Positions 26,133 through 34,927 of a stretch of DNA of 62,061 nucleotides are shown here, in pieces. The stretch is from Syntrophomonadaceae bacterium (GTDB taxonomy: Bacteria; Bacillota; Syntrophomonadia; Syntrophomonadales; Syntrophomonadaceae), in the NCBI GenBank assembly GCA_028692415.1, contig JAQUXM010000003.1, forward strand, positions 1 to 62,061, in the 5' to 3' direction. Below the pieces are notes generated by a model. The model had not been told where the DNA came from. It worked only from the letters and a program-made list of their open reading frames with translations, and did not search any database. Every line of letters starts with the position of its first letter. The stretch's first letter is position 1. Both the position numbers and the translations under genes were made by a program.

Positions 26133-28259
26133 CTAGACCCCTATTCCCATCCAGAGTCCAGCCCGGTATACTACAAAGGATACCAGCCAGGCCAGGATCA
26201 CGGTATAAGCCATGGTAAAAGCCGGCCATTTCCAGCCGTTGGTTTCCCGCTTCATAACCGCCAAAACTGCCAGGCACGGCACATAGATCAGCGTAAAGAG
26301 CATTAAAACATAAGCCGTCAGGGGGGTAAATCCCGACTGTTGTTTGGCTTTCTCAGCAAAACTATTGATGCTTTCTTCTTCTTCCTCGGCCAAGGCGTCA
26401 TTATCTTCTATACTATATAAAGTTCCCATAGTGCTGACTACTACTTCTTTGGCTCCCAAACCACTTACCAGGGCTACCCCGGCTTTCCAATCAAAACCCA
26501 GCGGAGCAATAATTGGTTCAACGGCCTTGCCAACTTTCCCGGCATAACTGTTTTCCAATTGAGCCGCGGATGTTGCATAAGGCTGGCCTTGGTTATCGAC
26601 ATTGGGGAAAGTGAACAGTCCCCACATCAGAATGGACATGGCAAGTATGATCGTACCGGCCTTTTGCAGGTAGAGCCAGGTTCTTTCCCACATATGAATA
26701 ATGATGTTTTTCAGAGTTGGCCAGCGATAAATAGGCAGTTCCATGACAAAGGGTTCGGTTTCTCCCGGCAGCAGGAAGGTACGAAATACTCTAGCCATGA
26801 TTATAGCCAGGGTTATGCCGATAAGATAAAGCGAGAACAAAATATTCCCTCCAACCTGGGGTGAAAAGAAAGCAGCTATAAGCAAGGTATAAACCGGCAA
26901 GCGGGCTCCGCAGCTCATCAAAGGCGTAACCAGCATGGTAACCAGACGGTCCCGGGGATTTTCCAGGGTCCGCGTTGCCATCAAGGCCGGAACCGTACAG
27001 CCGAAGCCAATCAGCATGGGTACAAAGGATTTGCCATGCAGGCCCGCGCGGTGCATTACATTATCCATTACAAAAGCTGCCCGGGCCATATAGCCGCTGC
27101 CTTCCAGCAAGGCGATGCCCAGAAAAAGCAGTAGGATATTAGGCAAAAAGACCAGCACGCCGCCTACCCCGCCGATAATACCGTCAACCAGCAGAGAACT
27201 CAGCAAGCCTTCAGCCATATGAGCCCCCACCCACTCGCCCAGAGCCGATACCCCGGCATCAATCCACTCCATCGGCGGCCCCCCCAGCGTAAACGTAAGC
27301 TGGAACAACAGCCACATTATTCCCAGGAAAAGGGGTATGCCCAGTGCCCGGTTTAAGAGTATATTATCAATTTTCTCAGTGAGTGATACACGATCCAAGC
27401 CGCTTCTATGGCAAGCTTCGCGGCAAACCCCGCGGGCAAAGGCATAGCGATCCTCAACCAGCAGGGTTTCCGGGTCATCACCAATCACGTTTTTAATCCG
27501 CTGCCGGCTCTTGACAAGTTCATCCGCCAAGAAGCTGCCATTGTTAATAGTTGCGAGACGCCCCATCAGTTCCCGGTCATTTTCCAAAAGTTTAATGGCC
27601 ACCCAACGGGCTGGGTAGGTTAGATCATGGCTCCCGGCTTGATCGGAAGCAACTTCCAAAAAGGCTTGATTTTTAGTGGAAAGCAGCTCCTGTATCTTTT
27701 GCAGTTCATCTTCAATCTCATGGCGATAGCGAATCTGCCTTTCAGCCAAACCTGAAGTGCCGGAAATAAACTGCGCCACCGCCTCCAGTATCTCTTCAGT
27801 ACCTTCATTTTTACTGCCCACTGCCCTTACAACCGGAGCTCCCAGCAACTTTGCCAGCAAGGTGTAGTCAATTCGGTTCCCGTTCTTCTCGGATACATCT
27901 GCCATATTCAAAACCAACAGCAATGGAACTTCAAGTTCTTTGAGCTGAGTAGTCAGATACAGATTGCGCTCCAGATTGGAGGCATCCAGTATGTTCACCA
28001 GTAAATCCGGTTTTTCTTTGATTATCACATCTCTGGCTACCACTTCATCCGGCGAATAGGCAGATAATCCATAGGTTCCAGGCAAATCTACTACGGTTAT
28101 GTCAAAATCTTTGTATTTGGCCCGGCCTTCTTTTTTTTCAACCGTGACTCCTGAATAATTGCCCACATGCTGGCGGCTGCCAGTTAGGTTGTTAAAAATG
28201 GTGGTTTTCCCGGAATTGGGATTGCCCGCCAGAGCTATAACTACTTGTTTTTTCTTCAC
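26133..28259 (-). CDS. feoB: Ferrous iron transport protein B
   Basis: A 708-residue FeoB. The N-terminal G domain has GNPNSGKTT (12-20), DLPGTYGLS, and NMAD. A helical GDI region follows, then about eight to ten membrane helices forming the permease domain, with gate-type motifs GFGCTVPA and CGARLPVY. It moves Fe2+ across the cytoplasmic membrane and its GTPase domain is essential. The length matches the Clostridia form. It follows feoA by 16 bp in an operon led by a Fur box (28743-28760). A hairpin lies beyond the stop. Confidence 0.96.
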   Translation of the reverse strand: MKKKQVVIALAGNPNSGKTTIFNNLTGSRQHVGNYSGVTVEKKEGRAKYKDFDITVVDLPGTYGLSAYSPDEVVARDVIIKEKPDLLVNILDASNLERNLYLTTQLKELEVPLLLVLNMADVSEKNGNRIDYTLLAKLLGAPVVRAVGSKNEGTEEILEAVAQFISGTSGLAERQIRYRHEIEDELQKIQELLSTKNQAFLEVASDQAGSHDLTYPARWVAIKLLENDRELMGRLATINNGSFLADELVKSRQRIKNVIGDDPETLLVEDRYAFARGVCREACHRSGLDRVSLTEKIDNILLNRALGIPLFLGIMWLLFQLTFTLGGPPMEWIDAGVSALGEWVGAHMAEGLLSSLLVDGIIGGVGGVLVFLPNILLLFLGIALLEGSGYMARAAFVMDNVMHRAGLHGKSFVPMLIGFGCTVPALMATRTLENPRDRLVTMLVTPLMSCGARLPVYTLLIAAFFSPQVGGNILFSLYLIGITLAIIMARVFRTFLLPGETEPFVMELPIYRWPTLKNIIIHMWERTWLYLQKAGTIILAMSILMWGLFTFPNVDNQGQPYATSAAQLENSYAGKVGKAVEPIIAPLGFDWKAGVALVSGLGAKEVVVSTMGTLYSIEDNDALAEEEEESINSFAEKAKQQSGFTPLTAYVLMLFTLIYVPCLAVLAVMKRETNGWKWPAFTMAYTVILAWLVSFVVYRAGLWMGIGV

Positions 28260-28275
28260 AATATCCCTCCTCCGT

Positions 28276-28500
28276 TTATTCCAAAATTATAGTATCCGCT
28301 TCTTCTTTGCGCAGCGACAAATGAAAGCCCTGGTTTTTTACCTCTACCGGGTCACCCAACGGCGCATAACGTTCCATAACAAGCTCGGTTCCCGGCACCA
28401 GGCCCATATCCATAATTCGCCGGCGAATGGAACCATTGCCCGTGATCGCCTTGATCTTCCCGCTCTCTCCCGGGTTTAAATCTTTTAAGGTTCGGATCAT
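28276..28500 (-). CDS. feoA: Ferrous iron transport protein A
   Basis: A 74-residue SH3-like FeoA protein (MIRTLKDLNPGESGKIKAITGNGSIRRRIMDMGLVPGTELV...). It is cytoplasmic and required for full FeoB function. The start codon directly follows the TAA of the Cys-rich small gene, so the GGGAGGTG Shine-Dalgarno sits inside that gene's end. Translation of the two is therefore likely coupled. Confidence 0.95.
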   Translation of the reverse strand: MIRTLKDLNPGESGKIKAITGNGSIRRRIMDMGLVPGTELVMERYAPLGDPVEVKNQGFHLSLRKEEADTIILE

Positions 28501-28674
28501 TTATTTCACCTCCCCATTTACTTCCTTAATATTGCTGCATGATCTGGAACAACCCAGGCAGCTGCAGCATTTACTGTCATCAGTGCTTGAAAGCCCCTTC
28601 ACAGCTCGCCTGGTTTGCAATATAACAATAGCCAGGGCTAACACTCCAGCAACGGCTAAAAGCATTGTTTCCAT
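28501..28674 (-). CDS. FeoB-associated Cys-rich membrane protein
   Basis: A 57-residue protein: METMLLAVAGVLALAIVILQTRRAV is an N-terminal membrane helix, followed by a Cys cluster (KCCSCLGCSRSCS). This matches the small FeoB-associated family seen next to feoAB in Firmicutes. The function is unknown, though the Cys tail could bind iron or sense it. ATG 28674 has a GGTGGAG site upstream. It is the first gene of the Fur-controlled operon and its stop adjoins the feoA start. Confidence 0.85.
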   Translation of the reverse strand: METMLLAVAGVLALAIVILQTRRAVKGLSSTDDSKCCSCLGCSRSCSNIKEVNGEVK

Positions 28675-28742
28675 CTCTCCACCCCCCTGTTAGTAACAGC
28701 TAACATTTATTTTGGAAAAAAGAGCCTGTTTCTCAAGCCCCT

Positions 28743-28760
28743 AATGATAATGATTATCAA
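28743..28760. promoter_or_regulatory. Fur box of the feo operon
   Basis: AATGATAATGATTATCAA matches the 7-1-7 Fur core TGATAATNATTATCA. It lies just downstream of the -10 element of the feo promoter, so bound Fur-Fe2+ would block transcription. Confidence 0.85.
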
Positions 28761-28770
28761 GTTCATTAAT

Positions 28771-28799
28771 ATAATAATCCCTCTTCATCCTACTGTCAA
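28771..28799 (-). promoter_or_regulatory. Sigma-A promoter of the feo operon
   Basis: On the minus strand TTGACA (28799-28794), 17-bp spacer, TATTAT (28776-28771). Followed by the Fur box near the expected transcription start. Confidence 0.75.
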
Positions 28800-28994
28800 G
28801 ATTATTTTTCGGGGCAAGCGGGGACGCGGTCTTGGAGGCAAGCGGAAGTTTTGCCCCTGCAATATTAATAAGATTGTGTAATAAGGAAAGTAATAATTAT
28901 TTGATTTTTCAATGCAAAATTTTTGATTGCCGGAGAACATGAAAGTCGAATCGTTTTTGTTAAATTCCTTCGACACTCACAGTAAGATTTCCTT

Positions 28995-29029
28995 GTTCTT
29001 GCCTTGCGCGCTAGCGCGCAGGCAAGAAC
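28995..29029. other. GC-rich hairpin
   Basis: GTTCTTGCCTtGCGCGC pairs with GCGCGCAGGCAAGAAC with one mismatch. No U-run, function unknown. Confidence 0.5.
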
Positions 29030-29208
29030 CGCCCCCGCTTGCCTCTTCCTATAATTATAACAATTACTTATTAGACTAATGATCCGAATTAATCTATAAT
29101 GTCATTTGGAATAATATGTCCAATAAGTATCGGTAATCAAAGATATAAGCATTTATTAAGTGCCTATGAAGGATTGACTCGCAAATTGACTATTTGGGGG
29201 TGATGTAT

Positions 29209-29418
29209 TTAAGCACCGGAAGAAACTGCGCAGCAGTTTCAACACACTGCTGCAACGAGGCGGAAGACATCCTTATAACCATTACTTTCGCTTAACTCAA
29301 GGCACAAACGTAATGAAAAATTTTCTTCCAGACTTCGCCTCGTTAGAACCCGCCGCCTGTTTGGTTAATAAAAACCCGACTGTTTAGAGAAGCGGGGGAC
29401 ATCCTTTTGCCTCGTTAT
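29209..29418 (+). repeat. Dispersed repeat R4, nested long form
   Basis: It has the full left end and hairpin, then CGAGGCGGAAGACATCC, about 60 bp of unrelated AT-rich sequence, a right-end-like TTCGCCTCGTTA, then the normal middle (GAACCCGCCGCCTGTTTGG) and a second right end. About 210 bp. Looks like a copy interrupted or tandemly recombined. Confidence 0.85.
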
Positions 29419-29454
29419 AGCAACAACAAATAAGCTTTAAGGGAGAGTGAAGAA

Positions 29455-30618
29455 ATGAGAAAAACTGTTTCCATTTTATTGGTGGTTTTTATGCTGGCAG
29501 CTGTATTGTCAGGCTGTGCCAAGCAAACCACACCAACTGCCAAAACCGAGAATAAGGACGCCCAGCAAGTGACTGATTACAAAATCGGGGTCGTAACCCC
29601 AACCCTTTCCACCAGTGAGGATGAGTTCCGGGCTGCCGACAAGATGGCCAAACAGTACCCCGATATCGTCAAGCACATCACCCTGCCGGAAAACTTCGCC
29701 ACCGAGATTGAAACTGGCTTGAGCCAGATTACGTCTCTGGCCGATGATCCAAAAATGAAGGCCATTATCGTAATCTCTGGGCAGGCCGGATTGCTGCCGG
29801 CCCTGCAAAAAGTGGAGGAAAAGCGGCCTGACATTATTACCATGACCGCTCCGATTTGGGATGACCCGGTATTGATGTCCAAGTATGTGGATGTAAACCT
29901 CGACACCGATTGGGTAAAAAGAGGAGAGGCAATTGCCAAAAAAGCTCATGAGATGGGTGCCAAAACCCTGATTCACTATTCATTCCCCACCCACCTGGCC
30001 AAGGATGTTATCTCGCAAAGAAAGGCCGCGATGGAAAAAACCGCTAAAGGGCTGGGCATGGAATGGGTAGAGGTAATTACACCCGATCCCCAAACCGGCA
30101 ACGGGACCGGGCCGATGCTGCAATTCCTCCGGGAAGACATCCCCCGGCAGATTAAAAAGTATGGTGCTGATACCAACATATTTGGCACCAATTGCCCGAT
30201 GTACGATGTCATTATCGACGAAGCCCTGAAACAGAAGTTTATGGTTGCGGAACAATGCTGCCCCACCCCGCTTCAGGCTTATCCCACTGTAATGAACCTG
30301 GAAATCTCGGAAGAAGATGCCTGGAACTTTGACAAGGTCAACAAGATGATCAGTGAAAAAGCCGCCGCTGCTAAAATGACCGGAAGACTGGGCGGCTGGC
30401 CGATGCCGGCTACCGTATTCATGCCCCAGTTTGCGGTTGAACTGGCCAAGAAGATGATTGAGGAGCCCGGCTTCGAATACCAGGACCTTAAAAAGCTGGA
30501 CCAGCTGGCCAAGGATGTTACCGGACATGATGTAAACTTCAGCAAATTCAAGCCCAAGGCAGACGGAGCCGAGTTAGACAACTATTATGTCATGATTATG
30601 GATTCCATCCTTTACTAA
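29455..30618 (+). CDS. DUF3798 substrate-binding lipoprotein
   Basis: A 387-residue lipoprotein with signal peptide and lipobox LSGC (Cys ~ residue 22). The rest has a periplasmic-binding-like fold of the DUF3798 family (YKIGVVTPTLSTSEDEFRAADKMAKQYPD, GNGTGPMLQFLREDIPRQI). Such proteins sit beside RbsABC-type transporters. It is separated from the ABC genes by a terminator and one repeat copy. The ligand is unknown. GGGAGAG precedes the ATG. Confidence 0.85.
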   Translation: MRKTVSILLVVFMLAAVLSGCAKQTTPTAKTENKDAQQVTDYKIGVVTPTLSTSEDEFRAADKMAKQYPDIVKHITLPENFATEIETGLSQITSLADDPKMKAIIVISGQAGLLPALQKVEEKRPDIITMTAPIWDDPVLMSKYVDVNLDTDWVKRGEAIAKKAHEMGAKTLIHYSFPTHLAKDVISQRKAAMEKTAKGLGMEWVEVITPDPQTGNGTGPMLQFLREDIPRQIKKYGADTNIFGTNCPMYDVIIDEALKQKFMVAEQCCPTPLQAYPTVMNLEISEEDAWNFDKVNKMISEKAAAAKMTGRLGGWPMPATVFMPQFAVELAKKMIEEPGFEYQDLKKLDQLAKDVTGHDVNFSKFKPKADGAELDNYYVMIMDSILY

Positions 30619-30635
30619 GTACTTTAATATTGTTG

Positions 30636-30660
30636 GTTGGGACAGGTTAACTGTCCCAAC
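30636..30660 (+). terminator. Rho-independent terminator after the DUF3798 gene
   Basis: GTTGGGACAG GTTAA CTGTCCCAAC forms a 10-bp hairpin followed by TTTCTTT. It would separate the binding-protein message from the ABC genes, or reduce read-through so the lipoprotein is made in excess. Confidence 0.85.
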
Positions 30661-30665
30661 TTTCT

Positions 30666-30790
30666 TTAAACATCGGAAGAAACTGCGGTTTAACACACCG
30701 CTGCACCGAGGCAGGGGATTAGAACCCACCGCCTGCTAGATTAATCGTAACCCTGCCGCTTACAGTACGGGGACATCTTTGCCTCGTTAT
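30666..30790 (+). repeat. Dispersed repeat R5, long form
   Basis: It starts TTAAACATCGGAAGAAACTG, but the first hairpin is shortened (GCGGTTTAACAC). It has AACCCACCGCCTGCTAGATTA, a degenerate middle and ends GCCTCGTTAT. About 125 bp. Confidence 0.85.
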
Positions 30791-30859
30791 ATTCCAATAT
30801 AGCCGGGATGAAAATAAGATGGGACAGCGGACCTGTCCCCTGGTCCCACAGGAGAAGTA

Positions 30860-32446
30860 ATGACAAAGCTGTTGGAGATTAAAAACCTGAATAAAAGCTA
30901 TGATGGCATCCCCGCTTTAAACGATGTCAATCTCTCCATAGCTCCCGGTCAGATCCACGGTCTGGTTGGAGCCAACGGCTCCGGCAAAAGCACCTTGATG
31001 AATATCCTGTTTGGCAGCCCGGTCATCCATGAAACGGGCGGCTATCAGGGGGATATTTTTTTTCAGGGTCAAAGAATAAGCCTGCTGAACTGTGCAGAGG
31101 CCATAGCCAAGGGAATCGGTATGGTCCACCAGGAGTTTGCCCTGATACCGGATATGACGATCGGAGAGAATATCAAACTGGGCCGGGAGAATACCTACCA
31201 TCTTACCGACCGGCTGTTTGGCCGGAAATATTCATTAATAAACCGCAGCCAGGATTACCAGAGTGCAGCACCCGTACTGCAGAGGATGGGAATCAATCTC
31301 GAGCTCGGTATTAAAATTCTAAACCTGTCGACCAACATCAAGCAGTTTGTCGAGATCGCCCGGGAGATTGCCCGCAGCGATTTGCAGCTCTTGTTATTGG
31401 ACGAGCCGACTGCAGTCTTAAACCAAAGCGATGCCCATAAACTGATGGAAATTTTGACTGAAATGGCGGCAGCCGGCATCGGGATCTTGTTTGTCTCCCA
31501 CCGGCTGGAGGAGATACAGCATATCTGCGATACAGTAACGGTTCTGCGCGACGGCAAAAAAGTCTCTCAATATGAAAAAGCTGATATAACAATCAATAGC
31601 CTGGCCCGGGATATGATCGGCCATCTGGTAAGCAAAGCCAATGCTAAAAAACGGGAGCCCATGCTTCAGCCGGTCATCACTTTCCATAATTTTTCGGTTA
31701 AAATGCCGGGAGAAGAGATCAAGGACCTGAACCTGAATATTTTTGAAGGTGAAATACTGGGCTTAACGAGTCTTTCCGGACATGGCAAGCTGGCCCTGGG
31801 CTATGGGATGATGGGCCTGTATCCGGCAGCGGGCATGGTAACTTATGAAAATGCAGGCCTAAGCAAGATGGAGGCCAGGAGCAATATCCTGAAAGGCATG
31901 TATGTCTTGCCGGATGACCGTCAGGATCTAGGCATCCTGCCGGAGCATTCCCTGGAAGACAATATAATTTTTACGGGTAATCAGATCAAAAATATGTTTG
32001 CCCGCAATCCTGCTTGGGGTTTTCTGGGTTTTATAGACCGTAAAAAAGCCAAGCAGCACGTCAGCCAAATGATTGATGATTTCGATATAAAATGCAGCTC
32101 CAGCAAACAAAGGGTAAGGGAATTAAGCGGAGGAAACCAGCAAAAAGTCTGCCTCGCCAGGGCCTTGACGGTCAATCCTCGGCTGCTGTTTGTTGCCGAG
32201 CCTACCCGCGGGATTGATATCTCGGCCAAGGAGAAAATACTGCAGATGCTGATCGATATCAACCGCAGCGTAAAAACCACCATTGTTATTGCCTCCAGTG
32301 AACTGGATGAGTTGAAAAGGGTTTGCGATCGCATAGCCATCATCGTGGAAGGCAAGCTTTTCAAAGTCCTGTCCCCTGATTCCTCCGACCTGGAGTTTGG
32401 CCTGGCCTTATCAGGTGAAGAAGGAGCTGCCTGTGCCGAGCTTTAG
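30860..32446 (+). CDS. ABC transporter ATP-binding protein, two NBDs (RbsA-like)
   Basis: A 528-residue tandem ATPase. NBD1 has Walker A GANGSGKST (about 37-45) and Walker B LLLLDEPTAVL. NBD2 has signature LSGGNQQKVCLARAL and LFVAEPTRGID; its Walker A is degenerate (GLTSLSGHGKLALG), as in RbsA/MglA-type proteins. It should power the two permeases that follow. The preceding gene is the DUF3798 lipoprotein, the probable binding protein. Start ATG has GGAGAAG upstream. Confidence 0.92.
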   Translation: MTKLLEIKNLNKSYDGIPALNDVNLSIAPGQIHGLVGANGSGKSTLMNILFGSPVIHETGGYQGDIFFQGQRISLLNCAEAIAKGIGMVHQEFALIPDMTIGENIKLGRENTYHLTDRLFGRKYSLINRSQDYQSAAPVLQRMGINLELGIKILNLSTNIKQFVEIAREIARSDLQLLLLDEPTAVLNQSDAHKLMEILTEMAAAGIGILFVSHRLEEIQHICDTVTVLRDGKKVSQYEKADITINSLARDMIGHLVSKANAKKREPMLQPVITFHNFSVKMPGEEIKDLNLNIFEGEILGLTSLSGHGKLALGYGMMGLYPAAGMVTYENAGLSKMEARSNILKGMYVLPDDRQDLGILPEHSLEDNIIFTGNQIKNMFARNPAWGFLGFIDRKKAKQHVSQMIDDFDIKCSSSKQRVRELSGGNQQKVCLARALTVNPRLLFVAEPTRGIDISAKEKILQMLIDINRSVKTTIVIASSELDELKRVCDRIAIIVEGKLFKVLSPDSSDLEFGLALSGEEGAACAEL

Positions 32447-33464
32447 CATGAAACTGCCGCAAATCATTATCAGTACATTTTTAATACTATTAATTCTGCT
32501 GGCCTATTTGCTGCAGATGGATTTGCTGGTTCTGTTCAACGAATCCCTGGTCAAGCTGGTTATGAACGGGGTCTTGGTGCTTTCCCTCATCCCGATGCTG
32601 AACGCCGGGGCCGGCATGAATTTCGGGCTCCCGGTAGGCATTGTCGGTGGTCTGATCGGCATGTGCATCGCAGTTAATTATCGCATGACCGGATTTTACG
32701 GCTTTTTTATGTCATTGTTCTTCAGCCTGCTCATTTGCATTTTTCTAGGCTGGATTTATGGACTCATCCTCAACCTGGTCAAAGGCCGGGAAGAAATCGC
32801 CGGTACCTTTATCGGTTTTTCCTTTATCCCTTTGATGAACTATTTCTGGACCCTGGTCCCCTTTACCAACCGGCAGATGTTATATCCCATCGGCGGGCAG
32901 GGCCTGAGACCTAAAATCAACCTAGAGCTATATTTTTATAATATCCTGGACCATCTCTGGCTGGTAAAAATAGGCGGCATTGAAATCCCGCTGGGACTGC
33001 TGGCTTTTTTCGGGCTGCTCTGCCTTTTCCTTTATCTGTTTTTCCGCACCAAGCTGGGCCGGGCCACCGCTGCCGTAGGTGAAAACGAGGCCTTTGCCAG
33101 GCTGTCCGGGCTTAATGTTGCCAATATCCGCCTGCTGGCCATTATACTCTCCACCATTATTGCAGGGGTTGGCATCTGCGTTTATACCCAGAGCTACGGT
33201 TTTATCCAGCTTTATGATGAACCTCTGTCCATGGCTTATCCAGCCATATCCGCCATCTTGATCGGAGGCAGTACCGGTAAAAGAACCTTTATCTTCGAGG
33301 CCGTATTAGGAACGTATTTGCTGCAGACCATGTATCTTCTGACTGTACCCATCGCCAATGAGATACTGGTGCCTGAGCTGACTGAAATCCTGCGCACCTT
33401 TATAACCTACAGCATCATTCTGTATGCCCTGTTGATCAGAGACAAACGAAGGAGCAGCCGTTAA
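32433..33464 (+). CDS. ABC transporter permease 1 (RbsC/BmpC-like)
   Basis: A 343-residue membrane protein with about nine to ten helices of the branched-chain/sugar/nucleoside (BPD_transp_2) permease type. GTG at 32433 follows AAGGAG and overlaps the ATPase gene by 14 bp; an in-frame ATG at 32448 is an alternative. Partner of the second permease at 33467 and the ATPase upstream. Confidence 0.88.
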   Translation: MPSFSMKLPQIIISTFLILLILLAYLLQMDLLVLFNESLVKLVMNGVLVLSLIPMLNAGAGMNFGLPVGIVGGLIGMCIAVNYRMTGFYGFFMSLFFSLLICIFLGWIYGLILNLVKGREEIAGTFIGFSFIPLMNYFWTLVPFTNRQMLYPIGGQGLRPKINLELYFYNILDHLWLVKIGGIEIPLGLLAFFGLLCLFLYLFFRTKLGRATAAVGENEAFARLSGLNVANIRLLAIILSTIIAGVGICVYTQSYGFIQLYDEPLSMAYPAISAILIGGSTGKRTFIFEAVLGTYLLQTMYLLTVPIANEILVPELTEILRTFITYSIILYALLIRDKRRSSR

Positions 33465-33466
33465 AG

Positions 33467-34531
33467 ATGAAAGCAAATAAACTATTGCATAGTGAATATA
33501 TCGTTCCTGCCCTTTTCTTGCTCCTGGCTTATATCGCCTGGCAGTTTTCCGGGTTTACCGGCAGCTTTGTGGGCAATCAGGTGCTGACCCGCTTTATCCG
33601 CGACGGGATACTGGTCCTATCCCTGATTATTCCAGTAGTGGCCGGCCTGGGCCTGAACTTCGCCATTACGGTCGGGGCCATGGCCATGCAAACCTCCCTG
33701 CTGCTGGTAATCAACTATCAGGCGGAAGGAATCCGCGGGATACTGCTGGTTATTGTTATCGGCGTGCTTTTGTCAGTTCTACTGGGATTTGCCATCGGTC
33801 ACGCTCTGAACCGGGTTAAAGGGAAGGAAATGATCACTACCATCATCATCGGCTTCCTCGGCAACAGTATCTACCAGTTGATTTTTCTGGTCGGTTTCGG
33901 TACTTTTATTCCGGTCATAAACCAGGAAATAATTCTGTCCCGGGGCATAGGGGTAAGAAATACCGTTGATCTGGGTATGTACCGCAACACCATCGACAAG
34001 CTCTGGCTGCTGAACCTGGGCGGGCTGGAAATCCCCCTGTTCATGATCTTGTTGGTGCTCTTGTTTGCCGGGTTTGTCTATTATCTTCTGCACACCCGCT
34101 TGGGGCAGGAGATCAAGGCGGTAGGGCTGGATAGCGGGCGCAGTGCCCTGGTTGGCATAAATGTGGATGCACTCAGGGTCAAGGTCATGATCATCTCGAC
34201 CGTGCTGGCGGCTTTGGGACAGTTGATCTATTTGCAGAATATCGGCATGTTCGATGTCTATACCGCCCACATGAACACGGGCATTATCTCCTGTGCAGCT
34301 CTGCTGGCGGGCGGCGCCAGCATCAAAAGCGCCCGGATCCGGCACGCCATCATCGGGGTATTCCTGTTCCATACCCTTTTTATCGTCTCTCCCCAGGCCG
34401 GACAAAACCTGTTCAACAACGCCGCCCTGGGCGAATACTTCCGGAGTTTCATCGCCTACGGAACCATTGCTTTCGCTTTGATTATAAATATCAAGAACGA
34501 AAACAAGCAGGCAAAACAAGGTATTAGCTGA
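33467..34531 (+). CDS. ABC transporter permease 2 (RbsC/BmpC-like)
   Basis: A 354-residue permease paralogous to its upstream neighbour (shared patterns such as DKLWLLNLGGLEIPL versus DHLWLVKIGGIEIPL, and a terminal segment of the form EYFRSFIAYGTI). Two different permeases with one tandem ATPase is the usual layout of nucleoside- or purine-type uptake systems. GAAGGAG precedes the ATG, 2 bp after the previous stop. Substrate unknown. Confidence 0.88.
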   Translation: MKANKLLHSEYIVPALFLLLAYIAWQFSGFTGSFVGNQVLTRFIRDGILVLSLIIPVVAGLGLNFAITVGAMAMQTSLLLVINYQAEGIRGILLVIVIGVLLSVLLGFAIGHALNRVKGKEMITTIIIGFLGNSIYQLIFLVGFGTFIPVINQEIILSRGIGVRNTVDLGMYRNTIDKLWLLNLGGLEIPLFMILLVLLFAGFVYYLLHTRLGQEIKAVGLDSGRSALVGINVDALRVKVMIISTVLAALGQLIYLQNIGMFDVYTAHMNTGIISCAALLAGGASIKSARIRHAIIGVFLFHTLFIVSPQAGQNLFNNAALGEYFRSFIAYGTIAFALIINIKNENKQAKQGIS

Positions 34532-34570
34532 TTATTCTTATATTTTCTTCAAACAGCACTTCTGGGGCGG

Positions 34571-34927
34571 CTAATCCAATCCCAAATACAACTTCATTAT
34601 GTCCTCGATTTGATTTTGCAGTTGCGGTTTAATTATTTTTCCACATATAGAACCTAAACGCTCCTTGGATATTGAACGAATTTGATGGGCCATGGCAATT
34701 GAATCCTTTTCCAGACCGGTTTCCAGAGCCGGCAGAAGGAGTTCAGTAGGATAAATCTTCCGACCAGGTTTCATCGAAGTTATTGATATCACCGTTACCA
34801 CAGGCAAAACCCGGTTAACCGCTTCAGTTGATATTACCAGTACCGGACGCGTACCTGACTGTTCAGAGCCTTTAGCCGGATCAAGGTTGACCCAGAATAT
34901 ATGCCAGCGATATTCCTCAGCTACCAT
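34571..34927 (-). CDS. MazF/PemK-type mRNA interferase
   Basis: A 118-residue protein with the MazF opening WHIFWVNLDPAKGSEQSGTRPVLVIS, the Arg-Pro motif, and VTVISITSMKPGRKIYPTEL. Such toxins are SH3-fold endoribonucleases. The start overlaps the antitoxin stop by 7 bp (ATGGTAG), the usual antitoxin-first arrangement. It converges with the ABC permease gene at 34531. Confidence 0.88.
   Translation of the reverse strand: MVAEEYRWHIFWVNLDPAKGSEQSGTRPVLVISTEAVNRVLPVVTVISITSMKPGRKIYPTELLLPALETGLEKDSIAMAHQIRSISKERLGSICGKIIKPQLQNQIEDIMKLYLGLD

Larger units (their letters stand above)
28675..29208. other. Intergenic region with feo promoter and inverted repeats
   Basis: It holds the feo promoter and Fur box. 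Further on are GGGGCAA ... TTGCCCC (28811-28857), GAGGCAAGCGG at 28835-28845 repeated inverted at 29035-29045, and a near-perfect hairpin at 28995-29029. No gene was seen. Confidence 0.4.

Noticed and set aside
28427-28693. Plus-strand 88-residue frame
   Set aside because: It is antisense to feoA and the Cys-rich small gene, which have the supported motifs.
33779-34519. 246-residue minus-strand frame opposite the second permease
   Set aside because: It is rich in Gln/Asp/His-type codons arising from the complement of a permease and has no ribosome-binding site or motif.
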